Shown: positions 37,319-45,933 of the stretch, in pieces
Layout: every line of letters begins with the position of its first letter
Position numbering within the stretch: position 1 is the first letter of the stretch
NCBI RefSeq assembly: GCF_040892545.1
Contig: NZ_CP156079.1
Span: 1,550,001-1,614,000 of the forward strand
Source of the DNA: Paracidovorax avenae
GTDB taxonomy: Bacteria > Pseudomonadota > Gammaproteobacteria > Burkholderiales > Burkholderiaceae_C
DNA length: 64,000 nt
Reading direction: 5' to 3'
The notes under the pieces: generated by a model
Seen by the model: the letters and a program-made list of their open reading frames with translations, nothing else
Databases searched by the model: none
What the model was told of the DNA's origin: nothing
Made by a program: the position numbers and the translations under genes

Positions 37319-38221
37319 TCAGGGCAGGGCGGGCGGCGTCGGGATGGCCGTGCTGCCGGTACGCTGGCCGATGGAGATGGTCCAGAGCCTGGCCCAGGTG
37401 CCGTCGGCTTCGATCTTCTTCAGGAAGGCGTTGACGAAGGCCACGCCGTCGGAGCCCTTGCGCAGGCCGATGCCGTAGGGGTCTTGCGCACCGAAGGGCG
37501 CGCCCGCGAGCTTGGCGTCGCCGGTACCCAGGCTCAGGGTGTTGAGCAGCAGGGTGTAGTCGGTCACGTAGGCATCCACGCGGCCCTGGCGCAGCGAGTC
37601 GAGCGCTTCCTGGTGCGTCTGGAATTCCTGCACGGTGCTCTTGGGCGCGAACTGCGCGAGGATCGCGGGCCCCGTGGAGCCGGCCTGCGTGGCGACCTTC
37701 TTGCCGGCCAGATCGTTGTACGACTGGATCGTCTTGTTGTTCGCCTTGACCAGCACCCCGGCCTGCGAGCTGTAGTAGGGGCCTGCGAACGAGATCTTTT
37801 CGGCGCGGGCGGGCGTGATGGAGTAGGTGGCCACGACCATGTCCACCTGGTCGTTGATGAGCACCTGCTCGCGCGTGGACGAGTTCACCTGCGTGAACTG
37901 GATCTTGGCGCCGTCGCCCAGGATGTAGCGTGCGAGGAGCTGCGAAATGCCGGCATCGAAGCCGCGGATCTTGCCGTCCTTCTCGTTGAGCAGCGAGAAC
38001 AGGTTCGAGGTCTGCGTGCCGCCCAGGCGCAGCGTGCCGGCCTGCTTGATCTTGCTGGCCCAGGGGCTGGCCGCGATGGTTTCGGCACTGGCGACGGGGC
38101 CTTTCGCCACCAGAGCATCGAAGGCGGCGGCATCGATGGGCGCGCCCTGTGCGAAGAGCGATCCACTGCCCGCAATCGCCAGCGCCGCCACGGCGGATTT
38201 CAGAACGGTTTTGATCGGCAT
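37319..38221 (-). CDS. Periplasmic amino-acid-binding protein (family 3)
   Basis: A 300-residue solute-binding protein with a signal peptide (MPIKTVLKSAVAALAIAG, cleavage after LFAQ near residue 25). The mature domain has two lobes with the family patterns GKIRGFDAGISQLLARYILG, DMVVATYSITPARAEKISFAGPYY and LAGKKVATQAGSTG. The start at 38221 is set by the signal peptide and an AGGAGG-type site upstream; an in-frame ATG at 38278 precedes it. It leads the three-gene importer operon, which has no ATPase gene. Probable ligand: glutamate, glutamine or a related acid. Confidence 0.93.
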   Translation of the reverse strand: MPIKTVLKSAVAALAIAGSGSLFAQGAPIDAAAFDALVAKGPVASAETIAASPWASKIKQAGTLRLGGTQTSNLFSLLNEKDGKIRGFDAGISQLLARYILGDGAKIQFTQVNSSTREQVLINDQVDMVVATYSITPARAEKISFAGPYYSSQAGVLVKANNKTIQSYNDLAGKKVATQAGSTGPAILAQFAPKSTVQEFQTHQEALDSLRQGRVDAYVTDYTLLLNTLSLGTGDAKLAGAPFGAQDPYGIGLRKGSDGVAFVNAFLKKIEADGTWARLWTISIGQRTGSTAIPTPPALP

Positions 38222-38329
38222 GCAGTCCTCCTGGATGATGATTGATGTGTTGATCCGGTCAATGTATAGCACTGCCATCGCCCTTCCGATGTGGGTGAAT
38301 GGCGGCGAATCGTCCGGAGCCGCCGGCTG

Positions 38330-39298
38330 CTAGGCCTGCTTGCCCGCTTCCACCATCTTCACCAGTACCCGGAGCGCCTGGTTCACCGGCGTCGCCACCC
38401 CCAGCACCTTGCCGCGCTGCACCACATAGCCGTTGAGGTGGTCGATCTCGCTGGGCCTGCCCCGGGCCAGGTCCTGCGCGGTGGATGACAGCTGCCCCGG
38501 CATGGTGGCCACGATGCCGCGCACGGCGGCGCGCACGTCGCCCGGAATGCGGATGCCGTCCGCCTCCGCCACGGCCAGGCATTCGGCCACCACGTCTTCG
38601 ATCACATCGGCCACGCCGGGCGTTTGCACCAGCCTGCCGTAGGGCTGCTGCGAGAGGGCCGAGAGGGCGTTGTAGGCGCAGTTGATGACCAGCTTGGCCC
38701 AGAGCGCGCCGCGCACGTTGTCCGACGCTTCCGTGGCGATGCCGGCCGCGCTGAATTGCTGCACGACGGTGGCGCTGGCGGGCGAGGGCGCGATCACCAG
38801 TTCGCCCCGGCCGTGGTGGCGCACGTGGCCGGGGCCGGCCATCTCGGTGGCCACGTAGACCACGGCTGCGGCCACGGGGTGCACATCGCCCAGAACGGCG
38901 CGCACGCGCTCGTCGTTGTCCACGCCATTCTGCAGGGTGAGCACCAGTGCGCCGGGCGCGAGGTGCGGGCGGATCTGGCGGGCGGCGTCTTCGGTGTCGG
39001 TGGATTTGACGCAGAACAGCACCACGTCGGCGCCGCGCACCGCGGCGGGGGCGGTGTCGGCCGCCATGGGCACGTATTCGTCCAGCGCGGCGGTCTGCAG
39101 CCGCAGGCCGTGCGCGCGGATGGCTTCGACGTGCGCCTGCCGGCCGATCAGGGTGACCACATGGCCGGCACGCGCCAGCAGGGCGCCGAAGTAGCAGCCG
39201 ACGGCGCCAGCGCCCATCACGGCGATGCGCAGCAGCGGGGCTGGGGTGGTGGAGGCTGCGATGAAGGTGGTTGTGGCGGTGGACTGCGGTGCGGTCAT
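38330..39298 (-). CDS. Second 2-dehydropantoate 2-reductase (PanE) family protein
   Basis: A 322-residue PanE-type reductase. After a Thr/Ala-rich N-terminal stretch (about residues 1-22, probably not conserved) come the nucleotide motif GAGAVGCYFGALLAR, the VKSTDT loop, the catalytic Lys in ALWAKLVINCAYNALSAL and the C-terminal SEIDHLNGYV motif. This one keeps the NALSAL segment typical of pantoate-making enzymes better than the copy at 33770-34699, so it may be the real panE. The gene lies upstream of the ABC importer on the same strand and divergent from the dual-HTH regulator. Confidence 0.88.
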   Translation of the reverse strand: MTAPQSTATTTFIAASTTPAPLLRIAVMGAGAVGCYFGALLARAGHVVTLIGRQAHVEAIRAHGLRLQTAALDEYVPMAADTAPAAVRGADVVLFCVKSTDTEDAARQIRPHLAPGALVLTLQNGVDNDERVRAVLGDVHPVAAAVVYVATEMAGPGHVRHHGRGELVIAPSPASATVVQQFSAAGIATEASDNVRGALWAKLVINCAYNALSALSQQPYGRLVQTPGVADVIEDVVAECLAVAEADGIRIPGDVRAAVRGIVATMPGQLSSTAQDLARGRPSEIDHLNGYVVQRGKVLGVATPVNQALRVLVKMVEAGKQA

Positions 39299-39484
39299 GG
39301 GGCTCTTCTCCTCAAGGGCGGCGAGGATCGTACGACGGAGCGGGGCGCATTGCTGGGCGGCGGGGGCGTGGGGCCATCGGGTGCGCCCCTGCGAGCGATG
39401 CGCCGGGCTTATGGAAGAATTCCCCAGGGGTCTCGTGCCCCTCGCACGGCCGCCCCTCGATTCCTCCCGCTCCTCCACGACGCC

Positions 39485-40777
39485 ATGACTCCGTCTCCTG
39501 CCCCGCGGCCCGCTTCGGCGTTCGGCGATGCCCAGGGCTTTCCGGCGCTGGCGGCGCAGCTGCGCTCGCTGCGGGCCTTGCTGGGCGTGGTCCGCCACGG
39601 CAGCACCACGCAGGCCGCCCGGGCCATGCATCTGTCGCAGCCGGCCGTGGCGCGGGCAGTGCAGCAGTTGGAAGCCGCCTGTGGCGTGCCGCTCTTCCAG
39701 CGCGGCGCGCGCGGCATGATGCCGACGGCCCCCGGCAGCCAGCTGGCCGCGCGTACCGAGGCCCTGCTGGCGCAGCTGGCCAGCGGCGCTGCCGAAGCGC
39801 ATGCCGCCGCCGTGGCCGCGCCGGGCAGCAGCCGCCGCCGCGTACCGGTGCCGCCGCGGTTCGCCGACATCGTGCCCGCCGGGCAGTTGCGCGCGCTGGT
39901 GGCGATCGCCGGCTGCGGCAGCGAATCCCTGGCTGCTCGGCAGCTGGGCCTCGGCCAGCCTGCAGTGCATGCGGCTCTGGCGGGACTGGAAGATGCCCTG
40001 GCCCTGCCGCTTTTCTACAAGCTCGCCTTCGGTACCCGGCTGACGCCTGCGGGCGAGGCGCTGCTGCGCCGCGTCAAGCTGGCGCTGGCCGAGCTGCGCG
40101 GCATGGACAGCGACCTTTCCGCCTGGCGCGGCACCGTCCGGGGCCGCGTGGTGGTGGGCGTGCTGCCCCTCTCGGTAGGCATCTTCCTGCCGCGTGCGGT
40201 GGAGGATCTCGCGGCGCGCCACCCCGACATCGAGGTCGCTATCGTGGATGGCACCTACGAAAGCCTCATGCAACAGCTGCTGGGCGCGGACATCGACGCC
40301 ATCGCCGGGGCCCTGCGCGCGGATGCGCCGGCCGGCGAGGTGCGGCAACTGCACCTGTTCGAGGACGATCTGGTGGTGGTGGCGCCCGCAGGCCATGCGG
40401 CCCTGCGCCGCAAGCGCCTGCAGCTGGCCGATCTGCTGCAGTGGCCCTGGGTCACGCCGCTGCCCGGCACACCGGCCGATCAGGCCCTGGTACGGATCTT
40501 CGCCAGCCAGGGGCTGGCGCCCCCGCGTGGCGACCTGCGCGCCAGCAGCCCGGTGATGACGCAGGCCTTCGTGCTGCAGACCGGCCGGCTGGCGCTGGCA
40601 TCGCGCGGCGAATCGCTGCAGCGCGACCACGGCGGGCAGCTGGCGATCGTTCCGGTGGCGCTGCCTTCCACGCGCCGGCGCATCGGGCTGGCGACACGCG
40701 CCTTGAGCGTGGCCTCGCCCGATCTGGATCTGTTCATGCAGGCCTGCCGCGAGGCTGCGGGCAACCGGCCTGCCTAG
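39485..40777 (+). CDS. LysR-type regulator with two tandem HTH domains
   Basis: A 430-residue protein, about 120 longer than a usual LysR regulator. The first winged helix (about residues 25-90) contains VVRHGSTTQAARAMHLSQPA and a linker helix. The second (about 137-200) contains AGCGSESLAARQLGLGQPAV and LTPAGEALLRRVK, followed by the standard linker and effector domain (about 220-425). Tandem HTH LysR proteins are known from some betaproteobacteria near aromatic-acid genes but remain poorly studied. It is divergent from the second panE-type gene and precedes a hydrolase/MFS/PQQ-dehydrogenase set on the other strand, a plausible set of targets. Confidence 0.85.
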   Translation: MTPSPAPRPASAFGDAQGFPALAAQLRSLRALLGVVRHGSTTQAARAMHLSQPAVARAVQQLEAACGVPLFQRGARGMMPTAPGSQLAARTEALLAQLASGAAEAHAAAVAAPGSSRRRVPVPPRFADIVPAGQLRALVAIAGCGSESLAARQLGLGQPAVHAALAGLEDALALPLFYKLAFGTRLTPAGEALLRRVKLALAELRGMDSDLSAWRGTVRGRVVVGVLPLSVGIFLPRAVEDLAARHPDIEVAIVDGTYESLMQQLLGADIDAIAGALRADAPAGEVRQLHLFEDDLVVVAPAGHAALRRKRLQLADLLQWPWVTPLPGTPADQALVRIFASQGLAPPRGDLRASSPVMTQAFVLQTGRLALASRGESLQRDHGGQLAIVPVALPSTRRRIGLATRALSVASPDLDLFMQACREAAGNRPA

Positions 40778-40808
40778 GTCGGGCGCTGGCGCTGTTCAGT
40801 GGGGATCT

Positions 40809-41519
40809 TCAGCGCTGCATCCACGCGGCGAGGGCGCGGCTGACCTGCTCGGGCTGCTCCATGGTGCTCATGTGGCCGCTGTCTTCGATCACCACCAGTT
40901 CCGACCCGTGGCAGAGGGCCTGCATGCGCTCGTGGCGCGCCAGGGGGCTCCAGCTGTCCTGCCGGCCGCAGGCCAGTAGCGTGGGGCACCGCAGGCGCTG
41001 CAGCACGGGACTCGCGTCGGGGCGGTTCAGCAGGGCCTCGATCTGCGCGGCGAACAGGTCGGGCGTGAAGCGCGCCACCATGTCCAGTACCTCGCCGAAG
41101 AGCGGCGTGTCCAGCCGGTCCGGGTGGACCATGCCCCGTGCCCACTGCGTGCCCATGGCGCGCATGCCGTGCGCGCGCGCGGTCTGCAGCAGCGCCATGC
41201 GCTTGTCGCGTTCGGTGGTGCCCGCCTCGCCCGGCGCGATGGGCTCCATGCCGGTATCGAGCAGCGCCAGTCGTTCGATGCGTTCCGGCGCCATGCCGGC
41301 GATCGCCAGCGCCACGCGGCCGCCCATGGAGTGGCCTGCGAGCGAGAAGCGAGGCGCTGACACGCCGGCCAGCACCCGGCGGGCCATGGCCTCGATGCTC
41401 GAACAGTCGCCATACGAGGGCACGATGCAGTCGGCGAAATCGAGGGCTTGGGCCTGCTCGCGCCAGACGGCAGCGTCGCACAGCAGGCCGGGCAGCAGCA
41501 CCAGGCAGGGGGGGCTCAT
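40809..41519 (-). CDS. Alpha/beta-fold hydrolase
   Basis: A 236-residue single-domain hydrolase. The nucleophile elbow is LAGHSMGGR (Ser in GHSMG), the oxyanion HG-type region is LLPGLLCDAAVW, and the catalytic His is in EDSGHMSTMEQP; the Asp is in CGRQDSWSP. The family includes 3-oxoadipate enol-lactonases, esterases and MenH-like enzymes. It is downstream of the aromatic-acid MFS carrier on the same strand (47 bases). An ester hydrolase that frees quinate or a phenolic acid from an ester such as chlorogenate would fit the neighbourhood, but no motif proves it. Confidence 0.88.
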   Translation of the reverse strand: MSPPCLVLLPGLLCDAAVWREQAQALDFADCIVPSYGDCSSIEAMARRVLAGVSAPRFSLAGHSMGGRVALAIAGMAPERIERLALLDTGMEPIAPGEAGTTERDKRMALLQTARAHGMRAMGTQWARGMVHPDRLDTPLFGEVLDMVARFTPDLFAAQIEALLNRPDASPVLQRLRCPTLLACGRQDSWSPLARHERMQALCHGSELVVIEDSGHMSTMEQPEQVSRALAAWMQR

Positions 41520-41566
41520 GCAGGGTTCTCCAGATTCGGGTCAGTCAGAGAATGGGGCCTCGGTCA

Positions 41567-42907
41567 TCAGTGCGCCCCGGCCACCTGGCCGCGCGGGAGC
41601 GTGCTGCGGCCGGCACCCGTGGCCATCACCGCCATCGCGGCGGCGATGAGCGGCAGGGCGAACACGTAGTAGAGCGATGCGGGCTGCCAGCCACGGTCCA
41701 GCAGCAGGCCGGCCATGGCGGGCGCGAGGATGGCGCCCAGGCGGCCGACGCCTATGGCCCAGCCCATGCCGGTGGCGCGCACATCGGCCGGGTAGGTAGA
41801 GGGCACCAGCCCATAGAGCCCCGCCATGCAGGCGAACAGGAAGACACCCATGCCGACGGCTGCGGCGAAGGCCCAGCCCAGGCTGGCCGATGCCATGCCG
41901 AACAGCGCGGTGAAGAGGGCATTGAGCAGCAGGCTGCCGATGGCCAGATGCCGCAGCTGGGCCTTGAGCGCCAGCAGGCCGAAGAGGCTGCCGCCCGCGA
42001 TGCCGCCCAGGTTCAGCAGCACGCCGCCGGTCACGCCCTGCTGGGCCGAGAGGCCCGCCTGCACCAGCAGCTTGGGCGTCCAGCTCAACGAGAAATAGAC
42101 GTTGAACATCAGCAGGAAGAAGCCGATCCACAGCATCAGCGTGGGGCGGGCCAGCCCGTTGCGAAAGAGCGCCGCCACGGTGTTGCCCCCCTGCGCGGCC
42201 TGGCTGTCGCGTGCGGGCGCCGGCAGCTGCTGCAGGGCGGGGCGGCCCATGAGCGCCAGCAGCCGGTTGAGCTTGTCCAGCGCGCGGGCCGGCCGGCGGC
42301 TGATGAGGAAGTCCACCGACTCGGGCAGGCGCCACAGCACGATGGGCACCATCAGCGCCGTGACGAGCCCGCCGAACACGAAGACCGAGCGCCAGCCGTG
42401 GTGGCTCAGCAGCCAGGCCGCCATGAGCCCGCCCAGCGTGGCGCCGATCGGGTAGCCCGTGGCCTGCAGCGCAATGGCCGTGCTGCGCCACTTGGCTGAC
42501 GAGTATTCCGCCGTGATCACCCCCACGCTGGCCAGCATGCCGCCGATGCCCAGGCCGGTGATGCCACGCAGCGCCGCCAGTTCGGCATGGTTGCGCGCGG
42601 CGGCCGACAGCAGCATGCCCAGCGACACGATGGTCAGGCACATCAGGATGATGGGCTGGCGGCCATACCGGTCGGCCAGCGGCGCGAGCAGCAGAGAGCC
42701 GATGGCCATGCCGATCAGCCCTGCGCTGAACAGCACGCCCAGCGCCGCTCCGTTGAGTTGCCATTCAGCCGCGACCGACGAGGCCGTGAAGGCCATGACC
42801 AGCACGTCGAAGCCGTCCAGCATGATGAGCAGGATGCAGATGGCGACGGCCAGCCACTGGAAGGACGTCATCGCGCCTTCATCCATGTTCTTTCGGATGT
42901 CTGTCAT
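41567..42907 (-). CDS. MFS transporter of the aromatic acid:H+ symporter (AAHS) type
   Basis: A 446-residue carrier with 12 predicted helices. The family motifs are seen: DGFDVLVMAFTASSVA in helix 1, the loop PLADRYGRQPI between helices 2 and 3, and GITGLGIGGMLASVGVITAEY in helix 4; the C-terminal half has YGLVPSTYPADVRATGMGW. AAHS carriers import 4-hydroxybenzoate, protocatechuate, quinate/shikimate and related acids with protons. The start at 42907 is the conserved MTDIRKNMDEG. In 42908-43289 I see only its probable promoter region and the terminator of the PQQ dehydrogenase; no gene. Confidence 0.92.
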   Translation of the reverse strand: MTDIRKNMDEGAMTSFQWLAVAICILLIMLDGFDVLVMAFTASSVAAEWQLNGAALGVLFSAGLIGMAIGSLLLAPLADRYGRQPIILMCLTIVSLGMLLSAAARNHAELAALRGITGLGIGGMLASVGVITAEYSSAKWRSTAIALQATGYPIGATLGGLMAAWLLSHHGWRSVFVFGGLVTALMVPIVLWRLPESVDFLISRRPARALDKLNRLLALMGRPALQQLPAPARDSQAAQGGNTVAALFRNGLARPTLMLWIGFFLLMFNVYFSLSWTPKLLVQAGLSAQQGVTGGVLLNLGGIAGGSLFGLLALKAQLRHLAIGSLLLNALFTALFGMASASLGWAFAAAVGMGVFLFACMAGLYGLVPSTYPADVRATGMGWAIGVGRLGAILAPAMAGLLLDRGWQPASLYYVFALPLIAAAMAVMATGAGRSTLPRGQVAGAH

Positions 42908-43200
42908 ACAAGTCCTCGTCGGATCAGGTTGTCTCTGTGCCCGGGGCCGCAGTTGCAGGGCGCATGGGTCCGCTGCGCCTGTCCGCTGCGCCAGGTCGTC
43001 GTGGGGGCTCTTCTCGGCTTTCCGGTGCTTGGCTCTGCCGAGGCCGTGAACCCCAGGGGCCCACGCCGCAGCGCCGAATGCAGTATTGCGGCGATGCGCG
43101 TGCCGCACCAATGCCGATGGATGCCCGAGCGATGCGTTTTGCTGATGGGGTGGCTGCTCGGCGGGCGGCGCGGGCGTGCAGGCGCAGCCGGGCGCGGACG

Positions 43201-43238
43201 AAAAAAAGGCCTGCCGTCGTTGCCGGACGGCAGGCCTT
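43201..43238 (-). terminator. Rho-independent terminator of the PQQ dehydrogenase gene
   Basis: On the minus strand a 13-pair stem AAGGCCTGCCGTC/GACGGCAGGCCTT is followed directly by a run of T (43201-43207). It lies about 50 bases past the stop codon at 43290. Confidence 0.88.
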
Positions 43239-43289
43239 CTTGCAGGCGTCGGGGCGCGGCCCGGGCCGCGCCTTGGCGTCTTCTGTGCC

Positions 43290-45710
43290 TCAGCGCTTGG
43301 CGGGCAGCGCGTAGGCGATCACGTAGTCGCCGCGGTCGGGTGACTGGCGTGCGCCGCCGGCGGTGATCACCACGTACTGGCGGCCGGTCTTGGCCGACTG
43401 GTAGGTCATCGGACCGCCCTGGCTGCCCACGGGCAGGCGGCCCTTCCAGGCTTCCTTGCCGTTGCTGCTGTCGAACGCACGCAGGTAGTAGTCCTGCGTG
43501 CCGGCGATGAACACCAGGCCGCCTTGCGTGGCCAGCGTGCCGCCCAGCGTGGGCATGCCGATGGGGATGGGCATGTGCATCTTCACGCCCATGGGGCCGG
43601 TGTCTTCCACCGTGCCCACCGGCACCTGCCAGGCGACCTGGCGGGTCTTGAGGTCGATGGCCGTGAGCGTGCCGTAGGGCGGTGCCTGGCAGGGAATGCC
43701 GGCGACCGACAGGAAGCGGTTCTTGTTGACCGCATACGGCGTGCCCTTGAGCGGCACGGCGCCCATGCCGGTGTTGACGGCTTCGCCGCCGCCGGCGGTG
43801 CCGCCGCGGTTGGCCGACGGGATCATCTGCACCCACAGGCCCAGGCGCATGTCGTTGGCGAACAGGAAGCCATGCACCGGGTCCACCGACAGGCCGCCCC
43901 AGTTCATGCCGCCCAGCGAGCCGGGGAAGCTGAGGGACACGTCCGTGCCCGGCGCGGTGTAGAGGCCTTCATAGCGCATCTTCTTGAAGGCGATGCGGCA
44001 CAGCAGCTGGTCGAACGGCGTGGCGCCCCACATGTCGGACTCGGTCAGCGTCTGCGCGCCGATCTGCGGCATGCCCACCGAGCGCGGCTGGGTGGTGGAG
44101 TACTGTTCGCCGGGGATGTCGGCCGTCTTGACCGGCGTTTCCTTCACTTCGGTCAGCGGCTTGCCGGTGGCGCGGTCCAGCACGTAGATCTGGCCGGCCT
44201 TGGTGCCGATGGCGAGGGCCGGCACGGTGCGGCCGCCGTCCACGGGGAAGTCGACGAAGCTCGGCTGCATCGGCAGGTCGAAGTCCCAGAGGTCGTTGTG
44301 GACCGTCTGATAGACCCACTTCTCGGCGCCCGTGGTGGCGTCCACCGCGAGGATGGAGGCGCCGTACTTGTGGTCCAGCCTGGTGCGTTCGGCACCGTAC
44401 AGGTCGGTCGAGGAACTGCCCATGGGCAGGAAGACGGTGTTCATGGCCGCGTCGTAGGACATCGGAGCCCACGAGTTCGGCGTGCTGCGCACGTAGCTCT
44501 TGCCGTCGGCGGGCGCCTTCTTGTCTTCCGGATTGCCGGGGTCGAACGCCCAGCGCATCTGGCCGGTGATGACGTCGAAGCCGCGGATCACGCCGCCGGG
44601 CATGTCGGCCTGCACGTTGTCGGCCACGCGGCCGCCCACCACCACCGTGGTGCCGGCCATCAGGGGCGGCGAAGTGAGCTGGTAGAACGGATCGGGCGCA
44701 GCGCCCAGGCCGGCCTTCAGGTCCACCTGGCCGTTGGTGCCGAAGCCCTGGCAGAACTCGCCCGTGTCGGCATCGACGGCGATCAGGCGGGCGTCGATGG
44801 TGTTGGTGAGGATGCGGCGCTGGCAGTTGGCGCCGGCGGGCAGGGCCACCGGCTGCACGGGCGTGGCGCCAGCCGTGGTGACGGGAGGCAGGGCGGCCGC
44901 GGCGTCGAAATAGGCCAGGCCCCGGCAGCGCTGCCAGACGGACGACTTGGCGTTGATCTCGCGCTTCCAGACTTCGCGGCCGGTATCGGCCTCCAGCGCG
45001 ATCAGGTCGTTGTGCGGCGTGCAGAGATAGATCCGGTCACCGATCTGCAGCGGCGTGGTCTGGTCTTCGGCGCCGTTGCCGTTGCTGATGGCGATGTCGC
45101 CCGTGCGGTACGTCCAGGCCACTTCGAGCTGGCCCACGTTGCTGCGGTTGATCTGGTCCAGTGCGGCGAAGCGGCTGCCGCCGTTGGTGTTGCCGTAGTT
45201 TTCCCAGTTCTTCTGGGCCTGGGCCGGGTCCACGGGCGTGAGGCCCGGGCCCTGGCCGTTGGCGGCCACGGAGGGGTGCGGCACGAACATGCCGCCGAAG
45301 GCCGCCACCAGCACCAGGGCCAGCACGCCGGCCACGCCATAGGCACGGCGGCCGCGCGGTGCGGCGAGGCCGGGATAGACCAGCGCCACCAGCAGGCCGA
45401 GCACGCCCAGCGCGAAGAGGCGCGAGAAGAGTGGCCAGAACGACCAGCCCGCATCGACGAGCGCCCACACCACGCTGGCGGCCAGCGTCAGGGCGTAGAG
45501 CCAGGCGCCGGCCGTGCGGCCGCGCCACAGCAGCACGCCGGCCACCAGCATGGCCAGGCCGGCCGGCGCGAAGTACAGGCTGCCACCCAGGGTGGCGAGG
45601 GTGATGCCGCCCGCGAGGAAGGCGAGGCCGAACAGTACGGCCAGGGCGCCCACGAGCCTGCCGGCCCAGCGCGGTCGCCCGGGCCGCGCCGGATCGAGTT
45701 TTGCGGTCAT
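43290..45710 (-). CDS. quiA: Membrane-bound PQQ-dependent dehydrogenase, quinate/shikimate/glucose family
   Basis: An 806-residue enzyme close to glucose dehydrogenase GCD in length (796). Five N-terminal membrane helices (about residues 18-150) lead to an eight-bladed propeller with tryptophan-docking repeats such as NNGGSRFAALDQINRSNV and WKGRLPVGSQGGPMTY. It oxidises its substrate in the periplasm with PQQ and passes electrons to ubiquinone. Nearby AroQ- and AroE-type genes and an aromatic-acid carrier favour quinate/shikimate over glucose. The start at 45710 (MTAKLDP) has GGAATTCC-type weak ribosome signal; an ATG at 45782 would add an unlikely peptide. The gene symbol rests on context. 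Confidence 0.85.
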   Translation of the reverse strand: MTAKLDPARPGRPRWAGRLVGALAVLFGLAFLAGGITLATLGGSLYFAPAGLAMLVAGVLLWRGRTAGAWLYALTLAASVVWALVDAGWSFWPLFSRLFALGVLGLLVALVYPGLAAPRGRRAYGVAGVLALVLVAAFGGMFVPHPSVAANGQGPGLTPVDPAQAQKNWENYGNTNGGSRFAALDQINRSNVGQLEVAWTYRTGDIAISNGNGAEDQTTPLQIGDRIYLCTPHNDLIALEADTGREVWKREINAKSSVWQRCRGLAYFDAAAALPPVTTAGATPVQPVALPAGANCQRRILTNTIDARLIAVDADTGEFCQGFGTNGQVDLKAGLGAAPDPFYQLTSPPLMAGTTVVVGGRVADNVQADMPGGVIRGFDVITGQMRWAFDPGNPEDKKAPADGKSYVRSTPNSWAPMSYDAAMNTVFLPMGSSSTDLYGAERTRLDHKYGASILAVDATTGAEKWVYQTVHNDLWDFDLPMQPSFVDFPVDGGRTVPALAIGTKAGQIYVLDRATGKPLTEVKETPVKTADIPGEQYSTTQPRSVGMPQIGAQTLTESDMWGATPFDQLLCRIAFKKMRYEGLYTAPGTDVSLSFPGSLGGMNWGGLSVDPVHGFLFANDMRLGLWVQMIPSANRGGTAGGGEAVNTGMGAVPLKGTPYAVNKNRFLSVAGIPCQAPPYGTLTAIDLKTRQVAWQVPVGTVEDTGPMGVKMHMPIPIGMPTLGGTLATQGGLVFIAGTQDYYLRAFDSSNGKEAWKGRLPVGSQGGPMTYQSAKTGRQYVVITAGGARQSPDRGDYVIAYALPAKR

Positions 45711-45786
45711 TGGAATTCCTTGTTGATGAACGTCAATGGTATTTTCCCGCAAGAGGTGTAACTCTGCCGCAGGCAGGGCCACCCAT

Positions 45787-45850
45787 GAAAAATGGCCCCC
45801 ATGCTCTCCACTGCGTGGGTTCGCTGCCTCCCCGAAGGGGACGCTTTTTC
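45787..45850. repeat. Possible dispersed intergenic repeat with hairpin
   Basis: The stretch resembles, from memory, a GC-rich repeat common in Comamonadaceae intergenic regions: a CCCCATGCTCTCCACTGCG part followed by CTGCCTCCCCGAAGGGGA and a T run. The second part forms a near-perfect stem (GC.TCCCC/GGGGA.GC) followed by five T on the plus strand. It sits between two minus-strand genes (quiA and the sigma factor). No second copy was found in the window. Confidence 0.35.
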
Positions 45851-45933
45851 CATCTTCCTCCGTACCCCGCCACGAAGGCTTCGAGCATGTGCAACCCGGC
45901 CCTGCAGGCCATGGGATGCGCCATGCCGGGCGC

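Noticed and set aside
45719..45733. TGTTGATGAAC near the quiA start resembling TGTTGATAAAC at 59303-59313, as possible island end repeats
   Set aside because: The match is short, imperfect and not next to a tRNA or integrase; chance is the better explanation.
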